From Gloeobacter violaceus PCC 7421 (GTDB lineage Bacteria > Cyanobacteriota > Cyanobacteriia > Gloeobacterales > Gloeobacteraceae): 64,000 nucleotides of DNA. The notes under the pieces are model-generated. The model worked only from the letters and a program-made list of their open reading frames with translations. It did no database searches and had not been told where the DNA came from. Numbering within the stretch: the first letter of the stretch is position 1; the number at the start of each line of letters is the position of its first letter. Of this stretch, positions 16,545-25,813 are shown piece by piece. The position numbers and the translations under genes were made by a program. The stretch lies in contig NC_005125.1 in assembly GCF_000011385.1 (NCBI RefSeq), positions 3,968,001-4,032,000 on the forward strand, read 5' to 3'.

Positions 16545-17282
16545 GTGCCGACGACCGCAGTGATCACCGGCGCCAACGGCGGTATCGGACGGGCGCTCTG
16601 CTCGGTCTTCAAGGCCGCCGGCCACCGGGTGGTGGCTCTCGATGTGCAGGAGGGTGAGTGCGAGTGCGATCACTTCGTGCCGGTGGATTTGCAAAAACTA
16701 TGTCTGGAGGAGAGCTACCGGGATGACTTTCTGGACCGATTGCGCGCCGAGTTGCCCCCTGAGGGGCTCCACGCCCTGATCAACAACGCCGCTGTCCAAC
16801 GGCTCGGTGCAACCGGGCAAATCACCCTGGCCGATTGGCGTGAGACCCTCGATGTCAATCTGACGGCACCGTTTTTGCTCATCCAGGGATTGCTTGGCGA
16901 GTTGGAGCGGGCGGGCGGCTCGGTGGTCAATATCGCCAGCGTGCACGCCAAAGCGACCAAACCCGGCTTCGTCAGCTACGCCACCAGCAAAGCCGCCCTA
17001 GTGGGGCTCACCCACAGCCTCGCAGTCGATCTTGGTGCGCGCGTGCGCGTCAACGCCGTCTGCCCGGCAGCAGTGGCTACACCGATGCTCAAAGCCGGCT
17101 TCGAGGGCAAAGACCAGCAGTGGCGGGATTTGGCCCGCATGCACCCGCTGGGCCGCATTGCCGAACCCGAAGAAGTAGCCCGTGCGGCGTTGTTTTTAGC
17201 CTCGCCGCAGGCAGCATTTGTGAGCGGAACAGCCCTCGACCTCGACGGCGGCATCAGCCACCGCCTGCACGACCCGGTTTAA
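16545..17282 (+). CDS. short-chain dehydrogenase/reductase
   Basis: A 245-aa classical SDR that starts with GTG immediately after the previous TGA. TGANGGIG is the cofactor-binding glycine motif near residues 8-15, INNAAV replaces NNAG, and the catalytic Ser sits in VNIASVHA with YATSK supplying Tyr and Lys. The C-terminus FVSGTALDLDGG is typical of 3-oxoacyl-ACP-reductase-like members. It probably reduces or oxidises a keto group on the sugar made by its neighbours, and it is fully coupled to the preceding dehydrogenase. Confidence 0.87.
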   Translation: MPTTAVITGANGGIGRALCSVFKAAGHRVVALDVQEGECECDHFVPVDLQKLCLEESYRDDFLDRLRAELPPEGLHALINNAAVQRLGATGQITLADWRETLDVNLTAPFLLIQGLLGELERAGGSVVNIASVHAKATKPGFVSYATSKAALVGLTHSLAVDLGARVRVNAVCPAAVATPMLKAGFEGKDQQWRDLARMHPLGRIAEPEEVARAALFLASPQAAFVSGTALDLDGGISHRLHDPV

Positions 17283-17286
17283 AGCG

Positions 17287-18099
17287 ATGCATGCTACTCC
17301 TAAAATCAACCTTATCGATATCGGTGCAGTGGGCGGCCTTGGTCTGCCCTGGCAAGGTCACCAGGACAAGTTGGACTGGGTGTTGAGCTTCGAGCTCAAC
17401 GAACCGCCGCAACTGACCGGCAAGCGGTTGCGCTATGACTGCGCGGTGTGGAACTTCGATGGCGAGGCGACATTTCATGTCTCGGGCATCCACGGCACGG
17501 GTTCCTCGCTGCTCAAACAAAATATTGACTGGGTGCGGCAAAATTATTAGCGCATCGCCAAAGAGGGCGATCCTCAGCTCAACCGCAGTTGGTTCGAACG
17601 TTCGGAGGTGACTTGCCAGATTCCCTGTCAGGTCAAAAAACTCGACACCATACTGCAGGAACTCTACCGCTCGCTCGAGCGAAAAATCGACTTCGCCTTT
17701 CTAAAAAGTGACACCCAAAGTGGCGAAGGCTTTGTTCTGCAGGGAGCCGAGCAGTATCTGCGCGAGGATTGCCTAGCTTTGGAGCTGGAACTTAACCGCT
17801 ATCCCCTTTGCAAGGGGATGTTTCTAGAGAACGAAATCAAAACCTTTCTGGCCGAGCGTGGTTTTCGTGTTGCCGGTTGGACCGGCTATCAAAATTCCTT
17901 TGCCTCCCAGGCAGACTATCTGTTTGTGCGCGAAACGCCGTGCTCGCCCCGCGAGCGTGCCACGATTGCGCTCATCGAATCGATTTACAACCCTTCCCGT
18001 CCACAGCGCAAGATCAAACAGCCCTCATTGAAGGCCAGACTTGCCGCCCGGGTACGCAGGGCAACGGGAAGCCTTTCTGCCCACCTCGGTCGCCAGTAG
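17287..18099 (+). pseudogene. FkbM-type methyltransferase-like gene with an in-frame TAG
   Basis: From the ATG at 17287 a single frame runs to 18099 except for one TAG at 17548-17550, after codon 87. The text on both sides belongs together: INLIDIGAVGGLGLPW and VWNFDGEATFHVSG before it; TCQIPCQVKKLDTIL, then IDFAFLKSDTQSGEGFVLQGAEQYL after it, where FLKSDTQ matches the IKxDxxG region of FkbM methyltransferases. No frameshift is needed. Either the gene is recently inactivated, or the TAG is read through or is a sequencing error. The downstream part has no obvious start with a Shine-Dalgarno. Confidence 0.75.
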
Positions 18100-18104
18100 T
18101 TACG

Positions 18105-19091
18105 ATGACACCCATGATCGAACAGATTGCCCTGGCCATTCGCGATGCCCAGTCGGAAGGCCCACTGCTGCAAGCGGGCAAGGATGTGTTGACCGGTTTT
18201 TCCGGCGACAAACTTGTCGGCGCTCTCCAGCGGCTGGCCCTGCTTTTCGAGCGCGACAGCGCCGGGTGCTACCTGGAAGTGGGCGTCTTTCAGGGATTGA
18301 CCCTGCTGTCGGTGGCAAGCGCCTGCCGCTCACTGCAATGCTACGGAATCGACAATTTTGCCTTTTTTGACCCTGAGGGGCAGAACCTGCGCATCGTCAG
18401 GGAGCGGGCGGCAAAACTCGCCGTCGGGAATGCTACGGTCATCAACAAAGATTATGAAGATGCTTTGGAGAGCCTTGCCCAGACTACTGGCGGGCGCAAG
18501 GTCGGAGTGTACTTTGTGGACGGCCCCCACGACTACCGCAGCCAGCTGATGTGCCTGGAACTGGTGCTACCCCATTTGCATCGCGACGCCGTGATCGTGG
18601 TGGACGACAGCAACTACCGCCACGTCCGCCAGGCCAACCGCGATTTTTTGATGACCCATCCGGAGTTTAAGCTGGTCTTTGATGCCTACACCGCCTGTCA
18701 TCCGGCCAACGCGACGCCAGCGCAACGCCGCGCGGCGCAGGAGGGCTGGTGGAATGGGGTCAACATTCTGGTGCGTGATCCCGAGGGCCTGCTGCCGCCG
18801 GCGTACCCACCAACCGAACGTAGCCGCCAGTTATACGAGAACGAGCACATTGTGCACGCAGGGGCTGTTGCAGAACTGGCTCCCCAGGCTACCGAACTGT
18901 TGCAACTGCTGCTGCGCAATCCTCTGCGATTTGTAGCTTCCTCTCTAAGGCTTTATCAGCGCCTGCACGCAAACCGCACAGCCCTTGCAAGCCGCTATCC
19001 CCAAATGAATACCTACAGCGCAGATCTTCCTGCTTCCCGTTTCAACACCGCTGTGTTGGCCCCCGAATCCAGGACACGTCCAAACAAATGA
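18105..19091 (+). CDS. class I SAM-dependent methyltransferase (cephalosporin-hydroxylase/TylF-like type)
   Basis: The start is the ATG at 18105 or 18114 (MTPMIEQIALAI), 6 nt or more after the preceding stop; the open frame upstream overlaps the FkbM-like gene and is not coding. The 328-aa protein has the AdoMet motif YLEVGVFQGLTLLSVA, then YGIDNF and VYFVDGPHDY and VIVVDDSNY. Such proteins O-methylate sugars or aglycones; the C-terminal 90 residues are extra and helical. It lies between two FkbM-like genes, so it probably decorates the same polysaccharide. Confidence 0.8.
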   Translation: MTPMIEQIALAIRDAQSEGPLLQAGKDVLTGFSGDKLVGALQRLALLFERDSAGCYLEVGVFQGLTLLSVASACRSLQCYGIDNFAFFDPEGQNLRIVRERAAKLAVGNATVINKDYEDALESLAQTTGGRKVGVYFVDGPHDYRSQLMCLELVLPHLHRDAVIVVDDSNYRHVRQANRDFLMTHPEFKLVFDAYTACHPANATPAQRRAAQEGWWNGVNILVRDPEGLLPPAYPPTERSRQLYENEHIVHAGAVAELAPQATELLQLLLRNPLRFVASSLRLYQRLHANRTALASRYPQMNTYSADLPASRFNTAVLAPESRTRPNK

Positions 19092-19972
19092 TTTACCCAT
19101 TGGCTCACAAAGCCTATAGGCACCTGAAGCGGATTGTCTCTACATGTGAGACCGTCGATTTTGGCAAATTCAAGCTCACCATCGATCCACGCGATCCGGG
19201 CGGGCTTGCCTACCATCAAAAACATTACTTCGGCGACCTGCTCTGTCCCCTCGAAAATGAAATTGTTGCGCGCTTCCGCCCGTCTGTCTATTTGGATGTG
19301 GGGGCCAACTATGGATTTACGGCCCTGGCTCATGCCGCCCGTAACCCCGGTTGCTTAATTATCGCCGTCGAGCCGTCGCCCACTCTGTTGCCCTATTTAA
19401 AGCAAAATCTTGAAGCTGCAGGTTGCAACTTTCGACTGGTTGATGCTGTGTGCTCCGATCGGCCTGGCCGGATGCCGTTTTCCCTCAATTTGGCGGGTAG
19501 CCAGGACAACCGGGTCTTTGAAGACCACCAGTCAACCCCGGCCCGGGCCTGGAAAACTGTCGCGGCGGCGGCCACCACCGTCACCGAGCTGCTGCAATCG
19601 GTGGCTGTCGATGCCTTTGCGTATATTAAAGTTGACACCCAGGGCTTTGAAGAAAGAGTGTTCCAGGGTGCCGACGCATTTTTGCGCTCGCACAATCGCT
19701 GGCTGGTGCGCACCGAATTTGCCCCCAAATGGTTGGCTTCTCAGGGTACAGATCCATTGATGCACCTCAAAAACCTGGTAGAGCGCTACGTCGTTGCGGA
19801 GTTGCCCAAACGCACCCGCTTTCGGGGAGATTCGCTTTCTACAGTGCTGGACGATGCGCTGGACCCGGAACACTGTCAGGCTTTTGTCCAGTACCTCCGT
19901 GGCCTTGCAGACGGAGACGGATGGTGCGATTTGCTCGTCGTTCCGCCTACCAGTCCCCTACTCAGACACTAA
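19088..19972 (+). CDS. FkbM-family methyltransferase
   Basis: A 294-aa methyltransferase whose ATG overlaps the preceding TGA (ATGA). The AdoMet-binding loop is VYLDVGANYGFTALAHA, followed by IIAVEPSPTLLPYLKQN and the FkbM-typical AFAYIKVDTQGFEERVFQGA. Domain boundaries match the family from about residue 60 to 230. FkbM proteins O-methylate hydroxyls of polyketides and cell-surface sugars. It appears intact, in contrast to the FkbM-like gene at 17287, and may cover a similar function. Confidence 0.88.
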   Translation: MIYPLAHKAYRHLKRIVSTCETVDFGKFKLTIDPRDPGGLAYHQKHYFGDLLCPLENEIVARFRPSVYLDVGANYGFTALAHAARNPGCLIIAVEPSPTLLPYLKQNLEAAGCNFRLVDAVCSDRPGRMPFSLNLAGSQDNRVFEDHQSTPARAWKTVAAAATTVTELLQSVAVDAFAYIKVDTQGFEERVFQGADAFLRSHNRWLVRTEFAPKWLASQGTDPLMHLKNLVERYVVAELPKRTRFRGDSLSTVLDDALDPEHCQAFVQYLRGLADGDGWCDLLVVPPTSPLLRH

Positions 19973-19979
19973 AACCACA

Positions 19980-21458
19980 GTGCGACCGACAGCCCGCCTT
20001 TCCCTTGCTGGTTTGCCGCTCAGGCTATGGCACTCACCGACGATCACGACTTGGGGCAGTTTTGCGGCGCGCACATTGAGTCTGGTCGCTGTTTTTCCAC
20101 TGGTGCTGGCCCGCTTCAGCGCTGAACAGGTGGTCGTCTGGTCGTTGCTCAACAGCATTATTGGATTGCAGATGCTCGCCGATCTGGGATTCGCCTCCAC
20201 CTTCTCGCGGGTAATTGCTTTTGCTATGGGCGGCGCCAAAGACCTTGTGGATTTTCGCAACCCCAAGCGCGTTCACGGCAGTGGTGAGCCTGATTGGGAG
20301 GTGATCGGCCGCATCAGCTCCACCATGGGTACTGTCTATGGGCGGCTTACGGTTGTATCCGTGATCGCCCTTGCCTCCTTCGGTACTTGGTCGCTTAACA
20401 AGCCGATCGAAGCTCTGCCGGATCGCACCGAGGCCTGGCTTGCGTGGGCGGTGGTGCTCGCCACCACTGCGATCACTTTCCGCGGCAATGCCTACAGCGC
20501 CTATTTGCAGGGCATCAACCAGATCGCTCTACTGCGCCGCTGGGAAATCGCGACCTCTGTGGGTGCGGTGATAACCAGCACTGCAGTGATGCTCGTAGAT
20601 GGGAGTTTGCTAGCGCTAGTGGTTGCCAACCAGATCTGGCTAGTCATTGCAACGTTGCGCAACCGCTGGCTGTGCAGTGTCGTCAAGCAAGGACGTTTTT
20701 TCTACGGCAGCGACCAGGGCCTGGATGGGCCGATCTTCCAGGCGGTATGGCCGAGTGCCTGGCGCAGCGGGGTGGGCATCGCCCTCACCGGCGGTCTGGT
20801 TCAGGTGAGCAATTTGCTGTACGCCCAGTGGGGACCGGTACAGCAGGTAGCTTCCTACCTCATCGCCCTTCGCCTTATCCAGGCGGTCAGTCAATTTTCT
20901 CAGGCGCCTTTTTACAGCAAGACCCCTCTGCTTGCCCGCCTGCGCAGCGAGGGCAAACTCGATGAACAGGTGTATGTCGCTCGCCGCGGCATGTTGCTTT
21001 CATACTGGGCATATAGTATTGGATTTGTGGCCATCGGAACTTCTGCTGGGCCGCTGCTCAAGTTACTCGATAGCCAGACCAGCTTCGTGGAACCGCAACT
21101 TTGGGCTTTGATGGGCCTGGTTTTCTTTTGCGAGCGCTACGGCGCTATGCACCTGCAGCTGTATACAACCACAAATCACATCATCTGGCACACAGTGGCT
21201 CTTGTTCACAGTGCCATTTTTATGGCGGTCAGCCTTGCAACGTTTAACTTTGTTGGCGCATATGCTATTCCCGGAGGCTTGCTGGCTGGCTACTTAGGCT
21301 TTTACTCCTGGTATTCTGCTGCCCATTCCTACAAAGCTTTCCACCTGCAGCTGTGGTCTTTCGAGAAGTCTACATCCCTGGTTCCCCTTTCGGTCACACT
21401 GGTCTACTCACTGGGGTCATTTTTATTTCCGATGTTGAGCAAAACATGGAACGGATGA
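19980..21458 (+). CDS. multi-pass membrane protein, probable polysaccharide flippase (Wzx-like)
   Basis: The start used is a GTG at 19980, 7 nt after the previous stop; the frame is open further upstream into the methyltransferase but that part is shadow. The 492-aa product has about 10-12 hydrophobic segments, beginning TWGSFAARTLSLVAVFPLVLA. A cytoplasmic-looking loop sits near residues 90-120 (VDFRNPKRVHGS). Overall shape and genomic position fit a polysaccharide exporter of the MOP/Wzx superfamily, which flips lipid-linked repeat units. Sequence similarity visible by eye is weak, so the assignment rests on topology and context. Confidence 0.65.
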   Translation: MRPTARLSLAGLPLRLWHSPTITTWGSFAARTLSLVAVFPLVLARFSAEQVVVWSLLNSIIGLQMLADLGFASTFSRVIAFAMGGAKDLVDFRNPKRVHGSGEPDWEVIGRISSTMGTVYGRLTVVSVIALASFGTWSLNKPIEALPDRTEAWLAWAVVLATTAITFRGNAYSAYLQGINQIALLRRWEIATSVGAVITSTAVMLVDGSLLALVVANQIWLVIATLRNRWLCSVVKQGRFFYGSDQGLDGPIFQAVWPSAWRSGVGIALTGGLVQVSNLLYAQWGPVQQVASYLIALRLIQAVSQFSQAPFYSKTPLLARLRSEGKLDEQVYVARRGMLLSYWAYSIGFVAIGTSAGPLLKLLDSQTSFVEPQLWALMGLVFFCERYGAMHLQLYTTTNHIIWHTVALVHSAIFMAVSLATFNFVGAYAIPGGLLAGYLGFYSWYSAAHSYKAFHLQLWSFEKSTSLVPLSVTLVYSLGSFLFPMLSKTWNG

Positions 21459-22285
21459 GCACGCAGAAGGTCGAAAATGTGAGACAAAGCAGTCCTGATA
21501 GTGATGGTTTTTCTCAGAGTGCAACCCTCAATCCTTACCGGTTCGCAGCCTTTGAATTACTCAATCGCTTGCGTTGGGATTTCAACCCAGAATCCTGGCG
21601 TTCGCGGGCTAAGCTTCGCGCCTGGAAAAACAAGTATGCCGACAAAAAAGCTGTCATTTTGTGCAACGGACCTAGCTTGTTAAAGTCGGATCTGTCCATG
21701 CTTGATGGTTATTTCACCTTCGGGCTCAATAAGATTAATCTTTTGTTCGATAAAACTACATTTCGTCCTTCCTGTATTGTATCTGTCAATCCTTTCGTCA
21801 TTGAGCAAAACGCCGACTTTTTCAACCAGACGGACATTCCTTTGTTCTTGGACCGAGTAGCCCTTAAGGACGTGCGGGCAAGGGACAATGTGACGATGTT
21901 GCACTCAGCGGGCCAGAGCAAGTTCGCCAGAGATTGTTCAATCAGTATTTACCAGGGCTCCACCGTGACGTTTGTGGCCATGCAACTCGCATTTCATATA
22001 GGTTTCCGGCAAGTCGCTTTGATCGGCTGCGATCACAATTTCACTACCACAGGCCCAGCCAATCAGACTGTCATAGCAGGTAAAAGGGACGACAACCATT
22101 TCGATCCCAACTACTTCGCCGGCGGTGTCAAATGGCAACTGCCGGACTTGCCCAATAGCGAAGCTGCTTACTCCCTTGCTCTGGTGGTTTACGAGACGGC
22201 GGGCAGAAAGCTCGTAAACTGTACAGAAGGAGGTCGTTTGGAACTGCTGCCCCGAATTTCGTTGGACAATTTTGTCCGCAGTTAA
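21446..22285 (+). CDS. MAF/DUF115 (MptE-like) family protein
   Basis: The ATG at 21446 overlaps the previous gene by 13 bp; an ATG at 21455 is also possible. The 279-aa protein has KKAVILCNGPSLLKSDLSML, a GNGPSL nucleotide-binding loop, then FGLNKINLLF, VSVNPFVIEQ and late VALIGCDHNF. This pattern is seen in the motility-accessory-factor/DUF115 proteins and in GT42 sialyltransferases, which share a fold. DUF115 members are thought to transfer nonulosonic acids. With a CMP-sugar synthetase in the same operon, transfer of a CMP-activated sugar acid is a reasonable inference. Confidence 0.7.
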   Translation: MERMSTQKVENVRQSSPDSDGFSQSATLNPYRFAAFELLNRLRWDFNPESWRSRAKLRAWKNKYADKKAVILCNGPSLLKSDLSMLDGYFTFGLNKINLLFDKTTFRPSCIVSVNPFVIEQNADFFNQTDIPLFLDRVALKDVRARDNVTMLHSAGQSKFARDCSISIYQGSTVTFVAMQLAFHIGFRQVALIGCDHNFTTTGPANQTVIAGKRDDNHFDPNYFAGGVKWQLPDLPNSEAAYSLALVVYETAGRKLVNCTEGGRLELLPRISLDNFVRS

Positions 22286-22395
22286 CTCTTGTGAGCGGTA
22301 AAGGGCTGCCGCAAGAAGATGAGGGTGTACCCTGTAGTGAGTTGTAAATCTGTCGATTGGTTTTTGATGACAACCTTGCAAAGGCTTACCAACCC

Positions 22396-23484
22396 ATGAA
22401 GTGTGCTTTCGTTTCTGACTTGCATCGCACTCTAACCTGGCTGCTTGTATTTACAAGCTGGCCTTGCCTGCCGGTGTTCGCGCAGCCGACGCCGTCCTTC
22501 GGGGTACCGAACTTTGCAGCCCAACTCACCGAAACGACTTACAGTCTAGGGCCGGGAGACGGCCTTCAAGTAACTTTCTACGACGTTCCCGAAATATCCG
22601 GTGCCAGGACTGTGCTGCCGGACGGCACCCTTTCGCTGCCGCTGATTGGCAGCATAGCGGCCGAGGGCCTTACAGCGGAGCAACTCTCGCAAAGGCTGGT
22701 GGAACTTTACCGTCCCTATCTGGCGCGCCCGCGGGTAGATGTGACCGTCGAGCGCCCGCGACCCATCACCCTTGTCGTCAGTGGGGAGGTCAACCGGCCG
22801 GGTCCCTATACCTTTCAACCGGTACAGAGTGTCACCTTCTCTGGAGGCACCAGCCCTGCGACACTGTATAACCGGATCACGGTCAGCACCGCCCTTATTC
22901 AGGCTGCTGGTTTAACCGAGCGTGCCAATGTCCGGCAGGTGACCCTTGTGCGGCGACTGCCAGGGGGAGCGACCGTCCGGCGCAATCTTGATCTGTGGGC
23001 ACTGTTGCAAAACGGGGATGTCTCACAAAACCCCAATCTCCAAGATGGAGACGCGATTTTGGTCCCGCGCTCCGAAGAAGGCAAGCCGGACTACGACTAC
23101 GATGTGGTTGCCCAATCGAGTCTTTCCCCCGAGCAGATTGAAGTGCAGGTCATTGGCGAGGTCGCAAAACCCGGTTCGGTTAAAATTCGCAGCGGCGCCC
23201 CTTTAACCAGTGCCCTGATAGGTGCCGGAGGACTTACGAATTTGTCCGATCCGACCCAGGTTGAACTCGTCCGTGCCAACCGCGACGGTACGGTGACACG
23301 CCGCGTAGTCAACGCCCGTCTTGAGCAGCCTACGGACATCAAGCTCAACCCTCCCCTCAGGCAATCCGACATGATTGTCGTGCGACGCTCCTTTGGTGGC
23401 GATGTAATTAATGGGGTGAGCACGGTTCTCGGGCCTTTTACCCAGCTTGCCAACGTCGTCGTCCTATTTAGAGCACTGCGCTAA
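22396..23484 (+). CDS. polysaccharide export protein (Wza/OPX type) with SLBB domains
   Basis: The ATG at 22396 begins a signal peptide (MKCAFVSDL, hydrophobic core to LPVFAQ) with probable cleavage near residue 29; the upstream in-frame start lacks a signal. The 362-aa protein then has the poly-export domain YSLGPGDGLQVTFYDVPE, a first SLBB domain (VSGEVNRPGPYTFQ) and a second (VQVIGEVAKPGSVKI). No lipobox cysteine is at the cleavage site. It should be periplasmic or outer-membrane, forming the export channel for the polysaccharide. Its stop overlaps the start of the Wzc-like kinase (TAATG). Confidence 0.9.
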   Translation: MKCAFVSDLHRTLTWLLVFTSWPCLPVFAQPTPSFGVPNFAAQLTETTYSLGPGDGLQVTFYDVPEISGARTVLPDGTLSLPLIGSIAAEGLTAEQLSQRLVELYRPYLARPRVDVTVERPRPITLVVSGEVNRPGPYTFQPVQSVTFSGGTSPATLYNRITVSTALIQAAGLTERANVRQVTLVRRLPGGATVRRNLDLWALLQNGDVSQNPNLQDGDAILVPRSEEGKPDYDYDVVAQSSLSPEQIEVQVIGEVAKPGSVKIRSGAPLTSALIGAGGLTNLSDPTQVELVRANRDGTVTRRVVNARLEQPTDIKLNPPLRQSDMIVVRRSFGGDVINGVSTVLGPFTQLANVVVLFRALR

Positions 23485-25796
23485 TGACAAAACAGCCGTT
23501 TGCAGACCCCGTCGACAAGCCCGCACAAGTCGTTGAGGAGTCGAGCTTCGATTGGCAAACGTACGCCAGGACCATATGGCGCCGACGCTACGCATTTATT
23601 GGGGTCTTCGTTGCCACCTTCTCTCTGGCGGCGGCTTATACATTTTTGAGCAATCCCGTCTACGAAGGCGAGATGCTTCTGCTGCTTGAGGACAGAAACT
23701 CCCAACCGAAGGTGCTGGCGGATGAAGCCAGCCCTATGAGCTATTTTGCCAGCAACTCGGCCGATATCAACACCCAGATTGAGGTGTTGCTGCGTCGACC
23801 CTTGATCGAGAAAGCTCTGCGGGTGCTACGTCCAAAATTTCCAGAACTTCTCGATCAGGATGCAGAGGATATCACCAAGCGTCTCGAGATTATCCGAGAA
23901 GAGCGAACGCAAGTCGCCGTCGTCAGCTTCGAAGACACAGATCCACAAGTGGTCAAAGCCATCCTCGACGAACTATCGCGCACTTACATTGATTACAGCC
24001 TTGAGATACAAAAATCGAAGCTCGATGGAGCTATTGCCTTTATTGAAAACGAATTGCCCCCTGTCCGCAAAGAGGTTGAACGCGCAGAGGAACAACTACG
24101 CACCTTCCGCCGCCAGTACAGCATTCTGGATCCGCAAGTGCAGGGAACGGAACTAGCTGCGACCTTGAATACCCTCAACCGTGACTACGAACAATCCAAA
24201 GCGGAACTGGAGGCTAGCAAGGAGCATTATTGGGCATTGAGTGAGAGACTAGGCATCTCTCCAGGTCAGGCGCTGGCGTCGGCAACATTAAGCAAGGACG
24301 GCCCATACCAGGAAAACCTGACCCAGCTGCAAAAAGTAGAAACCCAACTAGCTCTTGAGCAGGCGCGTTTCCGCGACGACTATCCGGCAGTCCAGAGCCT
24401 GAAATCGAAACGCGACCGGCTGCGCCAAGTTCTGGCCAGCCAAGCCCAGCAAATTCTGGGTGATCGCACAGTCCCAGCCATCGTCTCCGGCGGTGCCTCC
24501 TTGCAGGACAGCATTGCTGACAGCGTGAACAACACAGGTTCGCCAAAAGGGATTACAGATCGCCTCGGTGATCTACAAGTCAATCTCGCGGCGGAGCTCA
24601 TAAAAGCAGAAAATGCTTATCGAGTTCAAACTGCTAGAGTTGCAGGTCTGGAAAATGTCAAAAACCGCATGATCGGTCAATTTAAAGTTGTACCGAGCCT
24701 AGCGAAGCGGTATCAAGAATTGGTGCGAGATAGTAATCTTGCCTCAAACAGTCTCAACCGGCTACTCGAAAGGTTACAGGAATTACGAATTCAAGCTGCA
24801 CAGGAGTTGTCACCATGGCGGGTGATCGAACCGGCTGCAATTCCCGAAAAACCGATCTGGCCGAAACCGCTATTGACCCTCGGAGGCGGTGCACTGCTTG
24901 GCCTTGTCTTCGGTTTAGGGATAGCAAGTCTGCTGGAATCGGTCGATGACCGAGTCAAGTCAATCAGCCAGGCTAAAGAATTACTCAACTTGCCGTTGCT
25001 TGGAGCAATTCCATTTACAGAAGAAGAGGATTTGCAGGCGAGCAGCCAACCCCAATTTTCCAAGGAAAGGCAAAAGCCGGACCTACCAAAGTCGTCTTTA
25101 GAAAAATCGATGCTGCGGGAAGCTTTCCGATCGCTGCTGACCAATCTGCGCTTCTTGAGTTCCGATCGGAAGCTCAAAGTTTTTGTCGTTTCTTCGTCAA
25201 TGCCTGGGGAAGGTAAAAGTACCGTTGCAACCAACTTGGCCAAGGTAGTAGGCGGTCTCAACCGTAAAGCTTTACTCGTAGATGCCGATTTAAGACGGCC
25301 CACGGTTTCCAACAAACTCGAATTGTCAAATGGCCCCGGCCTTTCGACAGTGCTCGCAGGGGAGATGCACTGGAGCAATTGTGTCAACCAGATTGACGAA
25401 AATGTCCATGTCCTGACATCCGGTCCCCTGCCGCCCGATCCTGTAGCCTTGCTCGATTCACTACGCATGAAAGAATTAGTAAAGCAGTGGGGTGAAAGAT
25501 ATGACCTGGTGATCATTGACAGCCCCCCTATGATTGGCTTGGCCGATGCCACTATTCTGACAAAGTGCGCAGATGGTCTTGTCTTCGTGATTGGTCTAGA
25601 AGTGGCTAGAAGGGGTGGTGTCTTGAGCGCCCTTGAACGGTTGCGCTCCGCATCATTAGTACCAGTTGGTTTTGTCGCCAACGGGGTGCGAAAAGAAGCT
25701 GAAGGACGTTCCTACTACACCCAGCATTACTACCACTACTACGGTCAACCTACACCGGACAAGAATCAGACTGGTACCCGACAACGTAAGAAATAA
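23484..25796 (+). CDS. Wzc/CapB-like polysaccharide copolymerase with tyrosine autokinase domain
   Basis: A 770-aa fusion. A Wzz-type chain-length domain starts after a TM helix near residues 31-51; long coiled-coil stretches run from about 180 to 440, and a second TM lies near 460-482 after the Pro motif IPEKPIWPKP. The C-terminal BY-kinase has Walker A SSSMPGEGKST (about 572-582), Walker A' LLVDADLRRP and Walker B IIDSPPM. The tail is a tyrosine cluster (RSYYTQHYYHYYGQ), the autophosphorylation site typical of Wzc. It controls length and assembly of exported polysaccharide with the preceding Wza-like protein. Confidence 0.93.
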   Translation: MTKQPFADPVDKPAQVVEESSFDWQTYARTIWRRRYAFIGVFVATFSLAAAYTFLSNPVYEGEMLLLLEDRNSQPKVLADEASPMSYFASNSADINTQIEVLLRRPLIEKALRVLRPKFPELLDQDAEDITKRLEIIREERTQVAVVSFEDTDPQVVKAILDELSRTYIDYSLEIQKSKLDGAIAFIENELPPVRKEVERAEEQLRTFRRQYSILDPQVQGTELAATLNTLNRDYEQSKAELEASKEHYWALSERLGISPGQALASATLSKDGPYQENLTQLQKVETQLALEQARFRDDYPAVQSLKSKRDRLRQVLASQAQQILGDRTVPAIVSGGASLQDSIADSVNNTGSPKGITDRLGDLQVNLAAELIKAENAYRVQTARVAGLENVKNRMIGQFKVVPSLAKRYQELVRDSNLASNSLNRLLERLQELRIQAAQELSPWRVIEPAAIPEKPIWPKPLLTLGGGALLGLVFGLGIASLLESVDDRVKSISQAKELLNLPLLGAIPFTEEEDLQASSQPQFSKERQKPDLPKSSLEKSMLREAFRSLLTNLRFLSSDRKLKVFVVSSSMPGEGKSTVATNLAKVVGGLNRKALLVDADLRRPTVSNKLELSNGPGLSTVLAGEMHWSNCVNQIDENVHVLTSGPLPPDPVALLDSLRMKELVKQWGERYDLVIIDSPPMIGLADATILTKCADGLVFVIGLEVARRGGVLSALERLRSASLVPVGFVANGVRKEAEGRSYYTQHYYHYYGQPTPDKNQTGTRQRKK

Positions 25797-25813
25797 CAAT
25801 CGACATTGCATCC

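Noticed and set aside
17808-18104. N-terminal extension of the methyltransferase at 18105
   Set aside because: The added residues are Cys/Arg-rich shadow of the FkbM-like gene; the ATG at 18105 follows that gene's stop and begins sensible protein.
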